NCBI RefSeq assembly: GCF_900142885.1
Contig: NZ_FRCL01000016.1
Span: forward strand, 1 to 64,000
DNA length: 64,000 bases
DNA from: Flavobacterium xinjiangense
GTDB lineage: Bacteria > Bacteroidota > Bacteroidia > Flavobacteriales > Flavobacteriaceae
Direction of reading: 5' to 3'
The position numbers and the translations under genes are program-made. The notes beneath the pieces are model-generated. The model searched no databases. It worked only from the letters and a program-made list of their open reading frames with translations, and was not told where the DNA came from. Positions 18,048 to 26,100 of the stretch are shown piece after piece. Each line of letters starts with the position of its first letter. The stretch's first letter is position 1.

Positions 18048-18157
18048 TTTTCGCTACAATATTTGACTTCCTTCCAAACCTTTTCCCATTTTTTCCGCCA
18101 ACTAAAAGGCCGGTTGCAAACCAGACATATTTTTGAAGGCAGATTTTCCTTTTTCAC
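18023..18157 (-). CDS. DUF2256 small zinc-ribbon-like protein
   Basis: A 44-residue frame starts with GTG at 18157, where the upstream stop and this start share one base (TAGTG). It ends at 18023 inside the cryptochrome gene. The product has Cys11-x2-Cys14 and Cys34-x3-Cys38, with the core RPFSWRKKWEKVWKEVKYC, which I recognise as DUF2256. The family is small, basic and usually adjacent to cryptochrome/photolyase genes; its function is unknown. A competing ATG frame here encodes only 23 residues and does not match any family. Confidence 0.88.
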   Translation of the reverse strand: MKKENLPSKICLVCNRPFSWRKKWEKVWKEVKYCSEKCKRNKKD

Positions 18158-19464
18158 TATTTGTATTTTTCATATTCATTGACCACAATTGTCGCTTTCA
18201 AATCAAACATCAAATTGTACAATCCAAAAAAGGTTCTGTTCATATAAATGAAATGTTTAGACCCTCGATTGCCGTTCATTTTGCGCAGGTTGGTGTCTTT
18301 TGAAAATCGTTCTCCTAATTGTGCAATACTTTCAAAAAAACTTTCGTCAGAGAAATCGAACGTTTCCGCTTGAAACGGTTTTGTGAACAAGGACAGTAAG
18401 TCATGGAACATTTCAGTGAAATATTCCACTTCTTCTTTCGAATCATCTCTTCGAAGAATTTCTAATTCAAATAATTTTGCATTGAATATTTTGGGGCTAT
18501 TAATGACTTTTTTGTCAATCAACTCAAAATAAGGAGTATAAAAGTCATTTGGAATCTGCTTCATGCACCCAAAATCCAATGCTACCAGTTGATTTTCTTT
18601 GTTTACCAAAAAGTTACCGGGATGCGGATCAGCATGGACTTTTTTCAGAATGTGAATCTGATACATATAAAAATCCCATAGCGCCTGACCAATTTGATTT
18701 GCAGTTTCTTGATTTGTATTCGTTTTGGTAAATTCTGAAAGGTGAATTCCTGTCATCCAATCCATCGTAATAATCTTCTCGGATGAATACTCAGAATAAT
18801 ATTCTGGGAAAACTAAATTTTCTATTTTTTTGCAGGCCTTAACAACTTCTTGGCTTTGCTCCAGTTCCAATAGATAATTGGTTTCCTCAATAAGTTTATC
18901 TTCGACTTCTTTAAAATATTTATCGGAATCTTTTCCTTGCAGGTTAAACATTCGGATCGCAATAGGTTTCACCATCGACAAATCAGAGGAAATACTATTG
19001 GCAACGCCTGGATACTGAATTTTTACAGCTAGTTTTTTACCGTTTTTTACAGCCACATGAACCTGACCAATACTTGCCGCATTGACAGAATTGGCATTGA
19101 ATTCATCAAAAACTTCGTAGGGTGTTTTTCCGAAATTGGTTTTAAATGTTTTCAATACCAATGGAGCAGAAAGTGGCGGAACGGAGAACTGTGACAATGA
19201 GAATTTCTCCACGTAAGCTTGTGGTAAAAAGCTTTTGTCCATACTGAGCATTTGAGCTACTTTCAGCGCACTTCCTTTGAGACTTTTTAATCCGTCATAA
19301 ATGTCCTCTGCATTGTTTTCATTGAGTTTATCTCGGGTCAAATCAGAATTAACTATTTTTTCACCGTAATATTTGAGGTAGTTAACACCAACTTTCGCAC
19401 CGGTTTGTACTAGTTTTGTTGCTCTTTCAATTTTTGATGTTGGAATATAATCTATCGTTTTCAT
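18157..19464 (-). CDS. ABC1/UbiB-family atypical kinase
   Basis: The 435-residue protein has the ABC1 kinase-like core: KGSALKVAQMLSMD (the family's KxGQ-like motif), LAVKIQYPGV with the ATP lysine, KKVHADPHPGNFLV with the catalytic loop, and VALDFGCMKQ as the metal-binding DFG. In other systems these proteins act in quinone or isoprenoid lipid metabolism. Here the gene sits in a light operon, which hints at a photo-protective lipid or quinone role. Its start overlaps the end of the TetR gene by one base. Confidence 0.9.
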   Translation of the reverse strand: MKTIDYIPTSKIERATKLVQTGAKVGVNYLKYYGEKIVNSDLTRDKLNENNAEDIYDGLKSLKGSALKVAQMLSMDKSFLPQAYVEKFSLSQFSVPPLSAPLVLKTFKTNFGKTPYEVFDEFNANSVNAASIGQVHVAVKNGKKLAVKIQYPGVANSISSDLSMVKPIAIRMFNLQGKDSDKYFKEVEDKLIEETNYLLELEQSQEVVKACKKIENLVFPEYYSEYSSEKIITMDWMTGIHLSEFTKTNTNQETANQIGQALWDFYMYQIHILKKVHADPHPGNFLVNKENQLVALDFGCMKQIPNDFYTPYFELIDKKVINSPKIFNAKLFELEILRRDDSKEEVEYFTEMFHDLLSLFTKPFQAETFDFSDESFFESIAQLGERFSKDTNLRKMNGNRGSKHFIYMNRTFFGLYNLMFDLKATIVVNEYEKYK

Positions 19465-20123
19465 TATTTGTTGTATATTTTTTCTTTGAAAATAAATTTT
19501 CCAAAATCGATTAAACTTTCTAAGGGTGCTATATTCATTAATTCAAACGTTGCTTTAACGGATTTTTCGATATATATATCCGTTTTTTCAAAAGAAGGAG
19601 AGGAATCGTCTAGCCAAAATTTTAGTGTCAGTAAAAGTTGTACCCATGAAGTTTCCTGTATTGCTTTTTCCTGAAAATTTTGAAGCTTCTCTTGTTGAAC
19701 CCTGTAATCATCAGAAATGATGTCAGTTATGTATTTTTTGAAACTGCTTCTTAGACCAGATAACTGTGTTAGTTTCTTTAATTGATTGTTATTTTCATTC
19801 AAAACCATAACTACGTAACTTCTGTTAGCGGTTAAAATCTCGAAAAAAGTAAAGTAAAAGCTCAGCATTTTACTTTTCATATCGTAGTTCTCGTAGTCAG
19901 GGTTCTTATTCAGTAATTCAACTGTTTTGTCTAAAAATATTTTAAAAATTTCTTTTTCTATACTTTCGATAGTTCCGAAAAAGGAATAAAACTCGGTTTC
20001 ACTGAAGTTGTTTAATTTTGTGAAATGATAAACAGATTTTGGTTTTTCACTATTCTCAAGTACATAATCCATGTACATCGAAACTATTTTCTCTTTTGTC
20101 GGTATTGATTTTTTAGCAGCCAT
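19464..20123 (-). CDS. TetR family transcriptional regulator
   Basis: The 219-residue protein has a TetR-like N-terminal helix-turn-helix (about residues 8-55, with FSETEFYSFFGTIESIEKEIF). The start is placed at the Met at 20123 because the earlier in-frame codons would add an unlikely tail and lie in the promoter region. It leads the ABC1 kinase/DUF2256/cryptochrome run with a one-base overlap and likely regulates that run. The ligand is unknown. Confidence 0.78.
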   Translation of the reverse strand: MAAKKSIPTKEKIVSMYMDYVLENSEKPKSVYHFTKLNNFSETEFYSFFGTIESIEKEIFKIFLDKTVELLNKNPDYENYDMKSKMLSFYFTFFEILTANRSYVVMVLNENNNQLKKLTQLSGLRSSFKKYITDIISDDYRVQQEKLQNFQEKAIQETSWVQLLLTLKFWLDDSSPSFEKTDIYIEKSVKATFELMNIAPLESLIDFGKFIFKEKIYNK

Positions 20124-20161
20124 TTTTTTTGAATTTGTAATTAGAGTATAAAGGTACAAAA

Positions 20162-20191
20162 TGTTTAACTAAATAATTATATTGTTAAACA
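20162..20191. promoter_or_regulatory. Inverted repeat in the divergent TetR/TIGR01777 gap
   Basis: TGTTTAAC (20162-20169) and GTTAAACA (20184-20191) form a perfect 8-base inverted repeat with a 14-base spacer. The repeat lies between two divergent genes. It shares the TGTTTAA word with the crtI promoter. It could bind the TetR protein or the CarH-type regulator. A TAGCTTTA box at 20228-20235 may serve the plus-strand gene, and TACCTTTA (20156-20149) the minus-strand operon. Confidence 0.5.
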
Positions 20192-20239
20192 AAATTTAAT
20201 ATATATTTTAGATTCCCCATAAATGCTTAGCTTTACAGT

Positions 20240-21157
20240 ATGATAAAAAGAAATGTATTAATAAGCGGCGGATCCGGATTTATAGGTAGACATTTAACTA
20301 GTTTGCTTATCGAAAAGGGATATAGTGTTTCCATTTTAAGCAGAAGCAAAAAACAGAATACTGCAGAAATTTCTTATTACAAATGGGATGTCGCCACCCA
20401 ATATATTGAAGAGGATGCTGTTCTAAAAGCAGATTTTATAATACATCTGGCGGGGGAGAATATTGCGGAGAAAAGATGGACCAAAAAAAGGAAGGATGAA
20501 ATACTTAATAGTCGTGAACAATCAACACAACTGATCTATTCCGTTCTGAAGAAAAATAATAAGGTACTTGAAGCCTTTGTTTCGGCATCAGCAATAGGGA
20601 TTTATGGAGCAGTAAACGGAAAGAAGATTTGTACAGAGGAAACACCTAATGCTAATGATTTTCTTGGGTTTACCTGTTACAAATGGGAAGAATCTATTGA
20701 TTTTATTGAATATTTGCGCATCCGCACTGTTAAAATCCGTACGGGCTTAGTATTGGGTAAAGAAGATGGTTTTCTGAGAAAACTATTGCCTATTTTTAGG
20801 TGGAGATTAGGCGCGGCCCTAGGGTCAGGCAAGCAATATATGCCTTGGATACATGTTGATGACTTATGTAATATGTATGTTCATGCTCTGGTTAATCCTA
20901 TGATGGCTGGTCCTTATAATGCAGCTGTAAATGACAATACGAACAATTTGCTTTTCTCTAAAACTCTGGCAAAAGTTCTTGGATATTCTCTTTGGTTACC
21001 CAATGTTCCTGCTTTTTTAATAAAATTGGCAATGGGAGAAATGTCGAAAATTGTTTTGACAGGAAGAAGAATTTCATCTGAAAAAATCGAACGTGCAGGC
21101 TTTACATTTAAATTCAAAAATTTGGAAGAAGCGCTTAGAGATTGTTTAAGAAAATAA
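20240..21157 (+). CDS. TIGR01777 family epimerase-like oxidoreductase
   Basis: The 305-residue extended SDR protein has GGSGFIGRHLTSLLIEKG (residues 10-27), the family hallmark HLAGENIAEKRWTKKRK, then SASAIGIYG, and a C-terminal DUF1731-like tail with GRRISSEKIERAGF. Members of this family (YfcH in E. coli) have no assigned substrate. It is divergent from the light operon and may share its control site. The ATG is only five bases from the putative -7 box, again a nearly leaderless arrangement. Confidence 0.88.
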   Translation: MIKRNVLISGGSGFIGRHLTSLLIEKGYSVSILSRSKKQNTAEISYYKWDVATQYIEEDAVLKADFIIHLAGENIAEKRWTKKRKDEILNSREQSTQLIYSVLKKNNKVLEAFVSASAIGIYGAVNGKKICTEETPNANDFLGFTCYKWEESIDFIEYLRIRTVKIRTGLVLGKEDGFLRKLLPIFRWRLGAALGSGKQYMPWIHVDDLCNMYVHALVNPMMAGPYNAAVNDNTNNLLFSKTLAKVLGYSLWLPNVPAFLIKLAMGEMSKIVLTGRRISSEKIERAGFTFKFKNLEEALRDCLRK

Positions 21158-21159
21158 AA

Positions 21160-21699
21160 CTATTGTAAAACACAAGTGATTTGCGTATTGACGTTTTTCG
21201 CTATTTTACTGCGTACTATAAAAGGAATTTCAATACCGAAATCATCTGTGTTTAAAGGAAAAGTGGAAACAAGTTGAATTCCTTCACCTACTTTTTTGAT
21301 GGTTCCGTAGATTATAATTTTTTTTGATTTACCATGAATGGTCATCTTTCCATTTATCATATATTCTTTAGAGTCTGAATCAATATTTTTCAGGTCAAAT
21401 TTTTCAATTATACCTTTGAATATTGCTTTAGGATAACGGTCACTTTCTAAATAATTTTTATTGAAATGTTCTTGCATCAAACTTCTTTCAAACAGAAATT
21501 TTTTGATATAAACCATACAAGTTATTGCACCTGTTTTTGTAACCAAAATACAGGCAGTTTTTTGATTTATGGCCTTTACTTCTTCAAAAAATGGTACAGA
21601 TGCTTCAAAAATTATAATCCCTCTGTCAGTGCCCATTTTTTCTTGTGCAGAAGCGGTATAGGTGATAATAATCAGGAAAAGGAGCGTAATTTTTTTCAT
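21160..21699 (-). CDS. YceI family secreted protein
   Basis: The 179-residue protein has a signal peptide (residues 1-18, ending TASAQ) and a YceI-like lipocalin fold with ESDRYPKAIFKG, MTIHGKSKKI and FGIEIP. Family members bind isoprenoid-type lipids in the periplasm, so a link to the carotenoid genes is possible but not shown. It converges on the TIGR01777 gene with two bases between the stops. Confidence 0.85.
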   Translation of the reverse strand: MKKITLLFLIIITYTASAQEKMGTDRGIIIFEASVPFFEEVKAINQKTACILVTKTGAITCMVYIKKFLFERSLMQEHFNKNYLESDRYPKAIFKGIIEKFDLKNIDSDSKEYMINGKMTIHGKSKKIIIYGTIKKVGEGIQLVSTFPLNTDDFGIEIPFIVRSKIAKNVNTQITCVLQ

Positions 21700-21834
21700 G
21701 ATCGTTTATGAATTAAACTACTTAAAGTTACAAAAAAAATGAATTAAAAACTAATCAAATGAGCAGAGAATGTTAGCTTGAAGCCTCATTTTTATTAAAA
21801 TAAATCGCTTTATATTCCTTTATTTGGTTCCTTA

Positions 21835-22392
21835 CTATTTACTCTTTTTTAACTCCAGCTGAACATTATATTTTTTTATATTCGTCAGGCTTTCTTCGGA
21901 GCTGTAATCAAAGACTTCCTCGTGATAATCTCTCTCCTTTTTTAAAGCTATTTGCTTCAGAGAATTATAGAATCGTCTTACTTCATTAAGATTGGAAATA
22001 ATTAAACCGGGAACAGCTACACTTTTGCCTTCTTTGTTTTTGGCAACCATTGTGAAATAAGAGGAATTGCAATGTTTTATTTTTCCGGTTTGAATGTTTT
22101 CGGCTTCTACTCGAATACCAATAATCATAGAACTGTTGCCTACATAATTCACGCTAGCTTTCATAGTTACCAGCTCACCCACTTCAATAGGTTTTAAGAA
22201 ATTTACCGTGTCTACAGAAGCTGTTACACAGTAATTTCCTGAAAATTTTGAGGCACAGGCAAAAGCGATTTGGTCCAATAAGGATAAAATATAGCCGCCG
22301 TGAATTTTACCACTAAAATTGGTGTGTGACGGCAGCATCAATTCTGAAATGCTAATATTTGAGGACGCCACTGTTTTAAAAGTAGTATTCAT
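21835..22392 (-). CDS. Acyl-CoA thioesterase (hotdog fold)
   Basis: The 185-residue protein has the hotdog signature LPSHTNFSGKIHGGYILSLLDQIAFACAS (active-site region about residues 20-48; shown here as the HTNFSGKIHGG core) and VTASVDTVNFLKPIEVGEL. It should hydrolyse medium- or long-chain acyl-CoAs in the cytoplasm. It lies six bases after the 22399 gene, which lies seven bases after rmuC, so all three probably share a transcript. Confidence 0.88.
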   Translation of the reverse strand: MNTTFKTVASSNISISELMLPSHTNFSGKIHGGYILSLLDQIAFACASKFSGNYCVTASVDTVNFLKPIEVGELVTMKASVNYVGNSSMIIGIRVEAENIQTGKIKHCNSSYFTMVAKNKEGKSVAVPGLIISNLNEVRRFYNSLKQIALKKERDYHEEVFDYSSEESLTNIKKYNVQLELKKSK

Positions 22393-22398
22393 ACTAGC

Positions 22399-22764
22399 TT
22401 ATTTACTGATATAAGGAGAATTTTCTTTTTTAACCTCAAGGATGAAGTATTTTGTATCTCCCCACCAAGGAAAAGTTTTATAGCGCTCAACATAGGATAA
22501 TTTTACATATTGACCTTCCAGTTCCTTCAAATCAGAAACTACTTTTTTGTCTTTATCCATTACCGAAAAAGAAAAGATTTGAGCACCTGAGAGTCCCTGG
22601 CTCAATTCTCCTTCCCATGTTTTGAATGCCACCCCTTTATGGCTAAATTTAATTAATTGTCCGGATCGAACTCCTTCGCTATAGGTTGCATAGTATAAAA
22701 AAGTAAAATAACATACGATCGAAAATAAAATAACACCTGCAATAATTCCTAGTATTTTTCTCAT
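22399..22764 (-). CDS. Small membrane-anchored protein, function unknown
   Basis: The 121-residue protein has one N-terminal hydrophobic helix (residues 4-26), then a soluble part with FSHKGVAFKTWEGELSQG and RYKTFPWWGDTKYFI. Flavobacterial relatives are, as I recall, sometimes mislabelled as 6-phosphogluconate dehydrogenase, but no dehydrogenase motif is present. The conserved segment suggests a beta-rich periplasmic domain. It sits between rmuC and the thioesterase gene. Confidence 0.7.
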   Translation of the reverse strand: MRKILGIIAGVILFSIVCYFTFLYYATYSEGVRSGQLIKFSHKGVAFKTWEGELSQGLSGAQIFSFSVMDKDKKVVSDLKELEGQYVKLSYVERYKTFPWWGDTKYFILEVKKENSPYISK

Positions 22765-22771
22765 ATCCTAT

Positions 22772-24142
22772 TTAGTTTAATAATTGGTTTTCGTCTTTTT
22801 CGGCTCTGTTCAATATGCTTTCCGGCAGCGCTTTTTTCGCTTTTGCTCCCATTTTTTTCAATTTTTCCACGCTGACGATTAAGTTTCCTTTTCCTTCTAC
22901 GAGTTTATTCATGGCTCCGCTGTATTCTGTTTTACTTTCGTCGATCTTCTTTCCAATTTTGATCAAATCACCAACAAAACCTTCAAATTTATCATACAGT
23001 GCTCCAGCCTGACGGGCAATTTCGAGCGCGTTTTCCTGTTGTTTTTGGTTGGTCCACATACTGTCAATTGTTCGCAAAGTAGCTAATAAGGTAGCAGGCG
23101 TAACAATAACGATATTTTTCTCGAATGCTTTGTTGTATAAAGTAGTGTCTTCGTTTAATGCCATTGCAAAAGCGGGTTCGATAGGGATAAAAAGCAGTAC
23201 GAAATCAGGGCTTTCTATTTGATAAAGATCCTGGTAATTTTTATTACCAAGTTGTTCTACGTGACGTTTGATAGAGTTTACATGTTCTTTTAGAAAACTA
23301 ATTTTCACATCATCATCTTCCTCATTGATGTATTTTTCATAAGCAGTCAAAGAAACTTTAGAATCGACAATCATCTTTTTGCCGTCAGGCAAATTGATTA
23401 CGACGTCAGGGAAAACACGATTTCCATCCTCAGTAGTAAAGGCTTGTTGCACTTCGTACTCGCGTCCTTTCTCTAAGCCTGATTTTTCTAAAACACGTTC
23501 CAAAACTAATTCGCCCCAATTTCCCTGCATCTTACTGTCGCCTTTTAAAGCTTTGGTCAGGTTAATGGTTTCCTTGCTCATTTGGATATTCATTTCGCGT
23601 AATCCTAAAATTTGTTGGCGCAAAGCGGCATGATAATCAATACTTTCTTTGTGCGTGTCTTCGACTTTCTTTTCGAACAAGTGAATTTTATCTTGCAAAG
23701 GGGTCAAGATGTTTTTCATATTTTCCTTGTTCTGTTCCGTGAATTTATTGGATTTCTCTTCTAATATTTTGTTGGCCAAATTCTCGAATTCTTTTGTGAA
23801 TTTTTCCTGTAGTTTTTCAACTTCCTCTTTTTGTTCCTTGTTGCGTTCCCAAAGATTCTCAAAATCCACTTCTTTTTTCGAAAGCTGAATGGCCAGACTG
23901 TCTTTTTCGTTACGAATGGTTTCTTTCTCGGCAATAGTATTTTCTAGTTGTTTTTCAAAAGTTGTTTTGTCAAGAGAGATTTGTTCTTTTTGTTGATTGA
24001 ATTGGGAATTTAAAGCGATTAATTTCTCCTCGAGACTTACTTTTTCCGATTGGAATCGGGCAGAGAAAATAAGTTTGCCAATGAAAACACCAATGGCGAG
24101 GGCAATAATAAAAATTAATAAAAACGGAAACATATTTGACAT
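22772..24142 (-). CDS. rmuC: DNA recombination protein RmuC
   Basis: The 456-residue protein has an N-terminal membrane helix, a long coiled coil (about residues 35-165) and the RmuC nuclease-like core with MQGNWGELVLERVLEKSGL, FPDVVINLPDGKKMIVDSKV and FIPIEPAFAMAL. RmuC limits inversion recombination in E. coli. The start is set at 24142 (MSNMFPF...), because the membrane helix follows directly. The longer frame adds an unlikely 21-residue extension. Confidence 0.9.
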   Translation of the reverse strand: MSNMFPFLLIFIIALAIGVFIGKLIFSARFQSEKVSLEEKLIALNSQFNQQKEQISLDKTTFEKQLENTIAEKETIRNEKDSLAIQLSKKEVDFENLWERNKEQKEEVEKLQEKFTKEFENLANKILEEKSNKFTEQNKENMKNILTPLQDKIHLFEKKVEDTHKESIDYHAALRQQILGLREMNIQMSKETINLTKALKGDSKMQGNWGELVLERVLEKSGLEKGREYEVQQAFTTEDGNRVFPDVVINLPDGKKMIVDSKVSLTAYEKYINEEDDDVKISFLKEHVNSIKRHVEQLGNKNYQDLYQIESPDFVLLFIPIEPAFAMALNEDTTLYNKAFEKNIVIVTPATLLATLRTIDSMWTNQKQQENALEIARQAGALYDKFEGFVGDLIKIGKKIDESKTEYSGAMNKLVEGKGNLIVSVEKLKKMGAKAKKALPESILNRAEKDENQLLN

Positions 24143-24296
24143 AGAAGTATTTTTGTTTGTGAAGTAAAAGTAAGCAAAAGTTTCCTTTTTTTGTTTTGGA
24201 AACATAAATACTACGACAAGTTTTAGTATTTATAGATTTGGTGCTTTTAGCTAGTATTGTGTTTTTTATTTTTATGTTTTGTTGGGCGTAAAAATA

Positions 24297-24340
24297 AAAA
24301 AAAGCCAATAAGAATTTACATTCCTATTGGCTTTTTACAA
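24297..24340. terminator. Bidirectional terminator
   Basis: AAAAAGCCAATA (24299-24310) pairs perfectly with TATTGGCTTTTT (24325-24336), with runs of A and T on both sides. It lies between the end of the 24354 gene and the start of rmuC, so it mainly ends the 24354 transcript. Confidence 0.8.
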
Positions 24341-24353
24341 ACAAAACAATTGG

Positions 24354-24731
24354 TTATTCATCAAGTTTTATATTTCCTCTGTCTTCGTGATTGTCAGGAT
24401 GTGAATTTGGATAACGGTGCGCTGTAATATCCGAGTTATGGTCTTCGTTTTCAACAGTTTTCATTGCTTCCTTTTCAGTAGAAACACCTCTACTTAAACT
24501 CTCATTTTCATTCCAGCTTCTCTCTTCCGTTTCCGGAATAGAAGCAATAGATCCATCTACATTGCGGGCTCTTTGAACAATTTTTTGATCGCCATTAGCA
24601 TCAGTTTCCACTTCTTCTTTAAGTATTGATGCTGCTGGATTATAATCTTCGGGCAAGTTTTCGCCGCTGAAACCTTCGTTTGTGTTTTGCTTGTTATTTG
24701 TCTTTTTTGAACCTAAATCGTTGCTTTCCAT
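24354..24731 (-). CDS. Hydrophilic protein, probably disordered
   Basis: The 125-residue acidic protein is rich in Asn, Glu and Asp and has no hydrophobic segment. Recognisable stretches are GENLPEDYNPAASIL and the C-terminal HRYPNSHPDNHEDRGNIKLDE-like tail (given in part). It looks intrinsically disordered, like small stress-related proteins of flavobacteria. I do not recognise a family. It has its own terminator. Confidence 0.6.
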   Translation of the reverse strand: MESNDLGSKKTNNKQNTNEGFSGENLPEDYNPAASILKEEVETDANGDQKIVQRARNVDGSIASIPETEERSWNENESLSRGVSTEKEAMKTVENEDHNSDITAHRYPNSHPDNHEDRGNIKLDE

Positions 24732-24872
24732 AATCTTTATTTTTTAAGTTAATACTCTTAACTTCTATAATGTTACGTCTTTTAAATTAAGAATTTGAAT
24801 CATTTAACATAGCTTTTGGTTTGTAAAGACAAATGTGTCAATGCTCAATTTTATATCCTGCTAAAACAAAAC

Positions 24873-24880
24873 TATCTTTG
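24873..24880 (+). promoter_or_regulatory. -7 box of the pseudouridine synthase gene
   Basis: TATCTTTG matches TAnnTTTG and lies 21 bases before the ATG at 24902. It falls inside the longer reading frame, so it argues for the shorter start. Confidence 0.5.
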
Positions 24881-24901
24881 CCATCTTTAAAACAAAATAT
24901 A

Positions 24902-25477
24902 ATGACTCATTCGCATTTCATCATTTACAAGCCTTATGGTTATTTAAGTCAGTTTATTTATGAGCTGAAGCGTAAAAAGAAACTGTTGGGTGAATTGCAT
25001 GATTTTCCCAAAGGAACAATGGCAATAGGTCGTCTTGATGAAGATTCAGAAGGATTGTTGTTATTGACTACGGATGGGATGATGAGCGAAATCATTCGAA
25101 GCAAAAAAGTTGACAAAGAATATTACGTTCAAGTTGATGGTATTATCCATCAGGAAGCCATTGAGCAATTGGAAAAAGGAGTTGAAATTGGTTTTAATGG
25201 AACCAAGTATATTACAAAACCCTGCAAAGCGTCTTTGATCCGTGAAATTCCTGCGTTTGGAACCAGAGGAAAAAAAATACGGGATGAACGCCACGGTCCA
25301 ACATCCTGGGCTTCGATTACTGTCAATGAAGGGAAATTTCGCCAAGTGCGTAAAATGACGGCCGCTGTAGGTTTTCCCACGTTACGCTTGGTTCGTGTTC
25401 GAATTGGAAACGTACATCTCAATGATTTACAGGCTGGGGAAGTTAAGGAAGTAGAAAATTTTCAAATAGAGATTTAA
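24902..25477 (+). CDS. rluE: 23S rRNA pseudouridine synthase, RluE-like
   Basis: The 191-residue protein has the RsuA/RluB/E/F catalytic motif GRLDEDSEGLLLLTTDG with the catalytic Asp, then KVDKEYYVQVDG and the C-terminal EGKFRQVRKMTAAVGFPTLRL. There is no N-terminal S4 domain, as in RluE, which modifies U2457 of 23S rRNA in E. coli. The ATG at 24902 is chosen over the frame start at 24833 because homology begins at residue 5 and a promoter box lies between them. Confidence 0.85.
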   Translation: MTHSHFIIYKPYGYLSQFIYELKRKKKLLGELHDFPKGTMAIGRLDEDSEGLLLLTTDGMMSEIIRSKKVDKEYYVQVDGIIHQEAIEQLEKGVEIGFNGTKYITKPCKASLIREIPAFGTRGKKIRDERHGPTSWASITVNEGKFRQVRKMTAAVGFPTLRLVRVRIGNVHLNDLQAGEVKEVENFQIEI

Positions 25478-25492
25478 CGGATTTGATCTGAA

Positions 25493-25525
25493 TTTTTCAA
25501 TCTTTTAATTTTTCAATCTTTTAAT
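25493..25525 (+). repeat. Two-copy 16-base tandem repeat before trmL
   Basis: TTTTTCAATCTTTTAA occurs twice in direct succession in the 58-base gap between the pseudouridine synthase and trmL genes. It probably arose by slippage. Confidence 0.6.
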
Positions 25526-25535
25526 AAAGTATAAT

Positions 25536-25991
25536 ATGTTAAACATCGTTTTAGTAGAACCAGAAATACCAAATAACACCGGAAACATAGGCCGATTGTG
25601 CGTAGGAACCGAAAGCCGTTTGCACTTGATTCATCCTTTTGGATTTGTCATTAATGATAAAAACCTGAAACGTTCCGGTTTGGATTATTGGGTACATCTA
25701 GATGTCACGGAATATCAAAATGTGGCCGAATGGATGTCTCACATTAAAGATAAATCAAGAGTTTTTCTAATGAGTTCGCACGCCGAAAAATCGTATTTGG
25801 AGACTGATTTTCAGGATGGGGACTGGTTAGTTTTTGGTAAAGAAAGTAAAGGGCTAAGCGAGGAAGTTCTAGGCTTGTTTGAAAATCATCTGACAATTCC
25901 CATGTCGCCATTAATTAGAAGTTTTAACATTGCAAATTCGGTCGCTTTTGTTATTGGCGAAGCGAAAAGACAAATTAGCACTAAACGCTAA
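25536..25991 (+). CDS. trmL: tRNA (cytidine(34)-2'-O)-methyltransferase TrmL
   Basis: The 151-residue SPOUT methyltransferase starts with VLVEPEIPNNTGNIGRLC, and has VFGKESKGLSEEVL and IPMSPLIRSFNIANSVAFV, the trefoil-knot motifs. TrmL methylates the ribose of the wobble base in tRNA-Leu isoacceptors. The length is typical. It probably shares a transcript with the pseudouridine synthase gene upstream. Confidence 0.93.
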   Translation: MLNIVLVEPEIPNNTGNIGRLCVGTESRLHLIHPFGFVINDKNLKRSGLDYWVHLDVTEYQNVAEWMSHIKDKSRVFLMSSHAEKSYLETDFQDGDWLVFGKESKGLSEEVLGLFENHLTIPMSPLIRSFNIANSVAFVIGEAKRQISTKR

Positions 25992-26100
25992 GTTGAAAAG
26001 TTACGATGGTGTAAAGCATACTATTTTGAAGTAAATTTTATATATTTGAGTAAGACATCACATGATTTATTTCTGTTTTTCTTCCTTTAAATTTACTTTT

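Noticed and set aside
18102..18173. ATG frame of 23 residues upstream of the cryptochrome gene
   Set aside because: It overlaps the kinase stop, encodes no known motif, and the GTG frame in the same place matches DUF2256.
24833..24901. Upstream start of the pseudouridine synthase frame
   Set aside because: A TATCTTTG promoter box lies inside this extension and the family begins after it.
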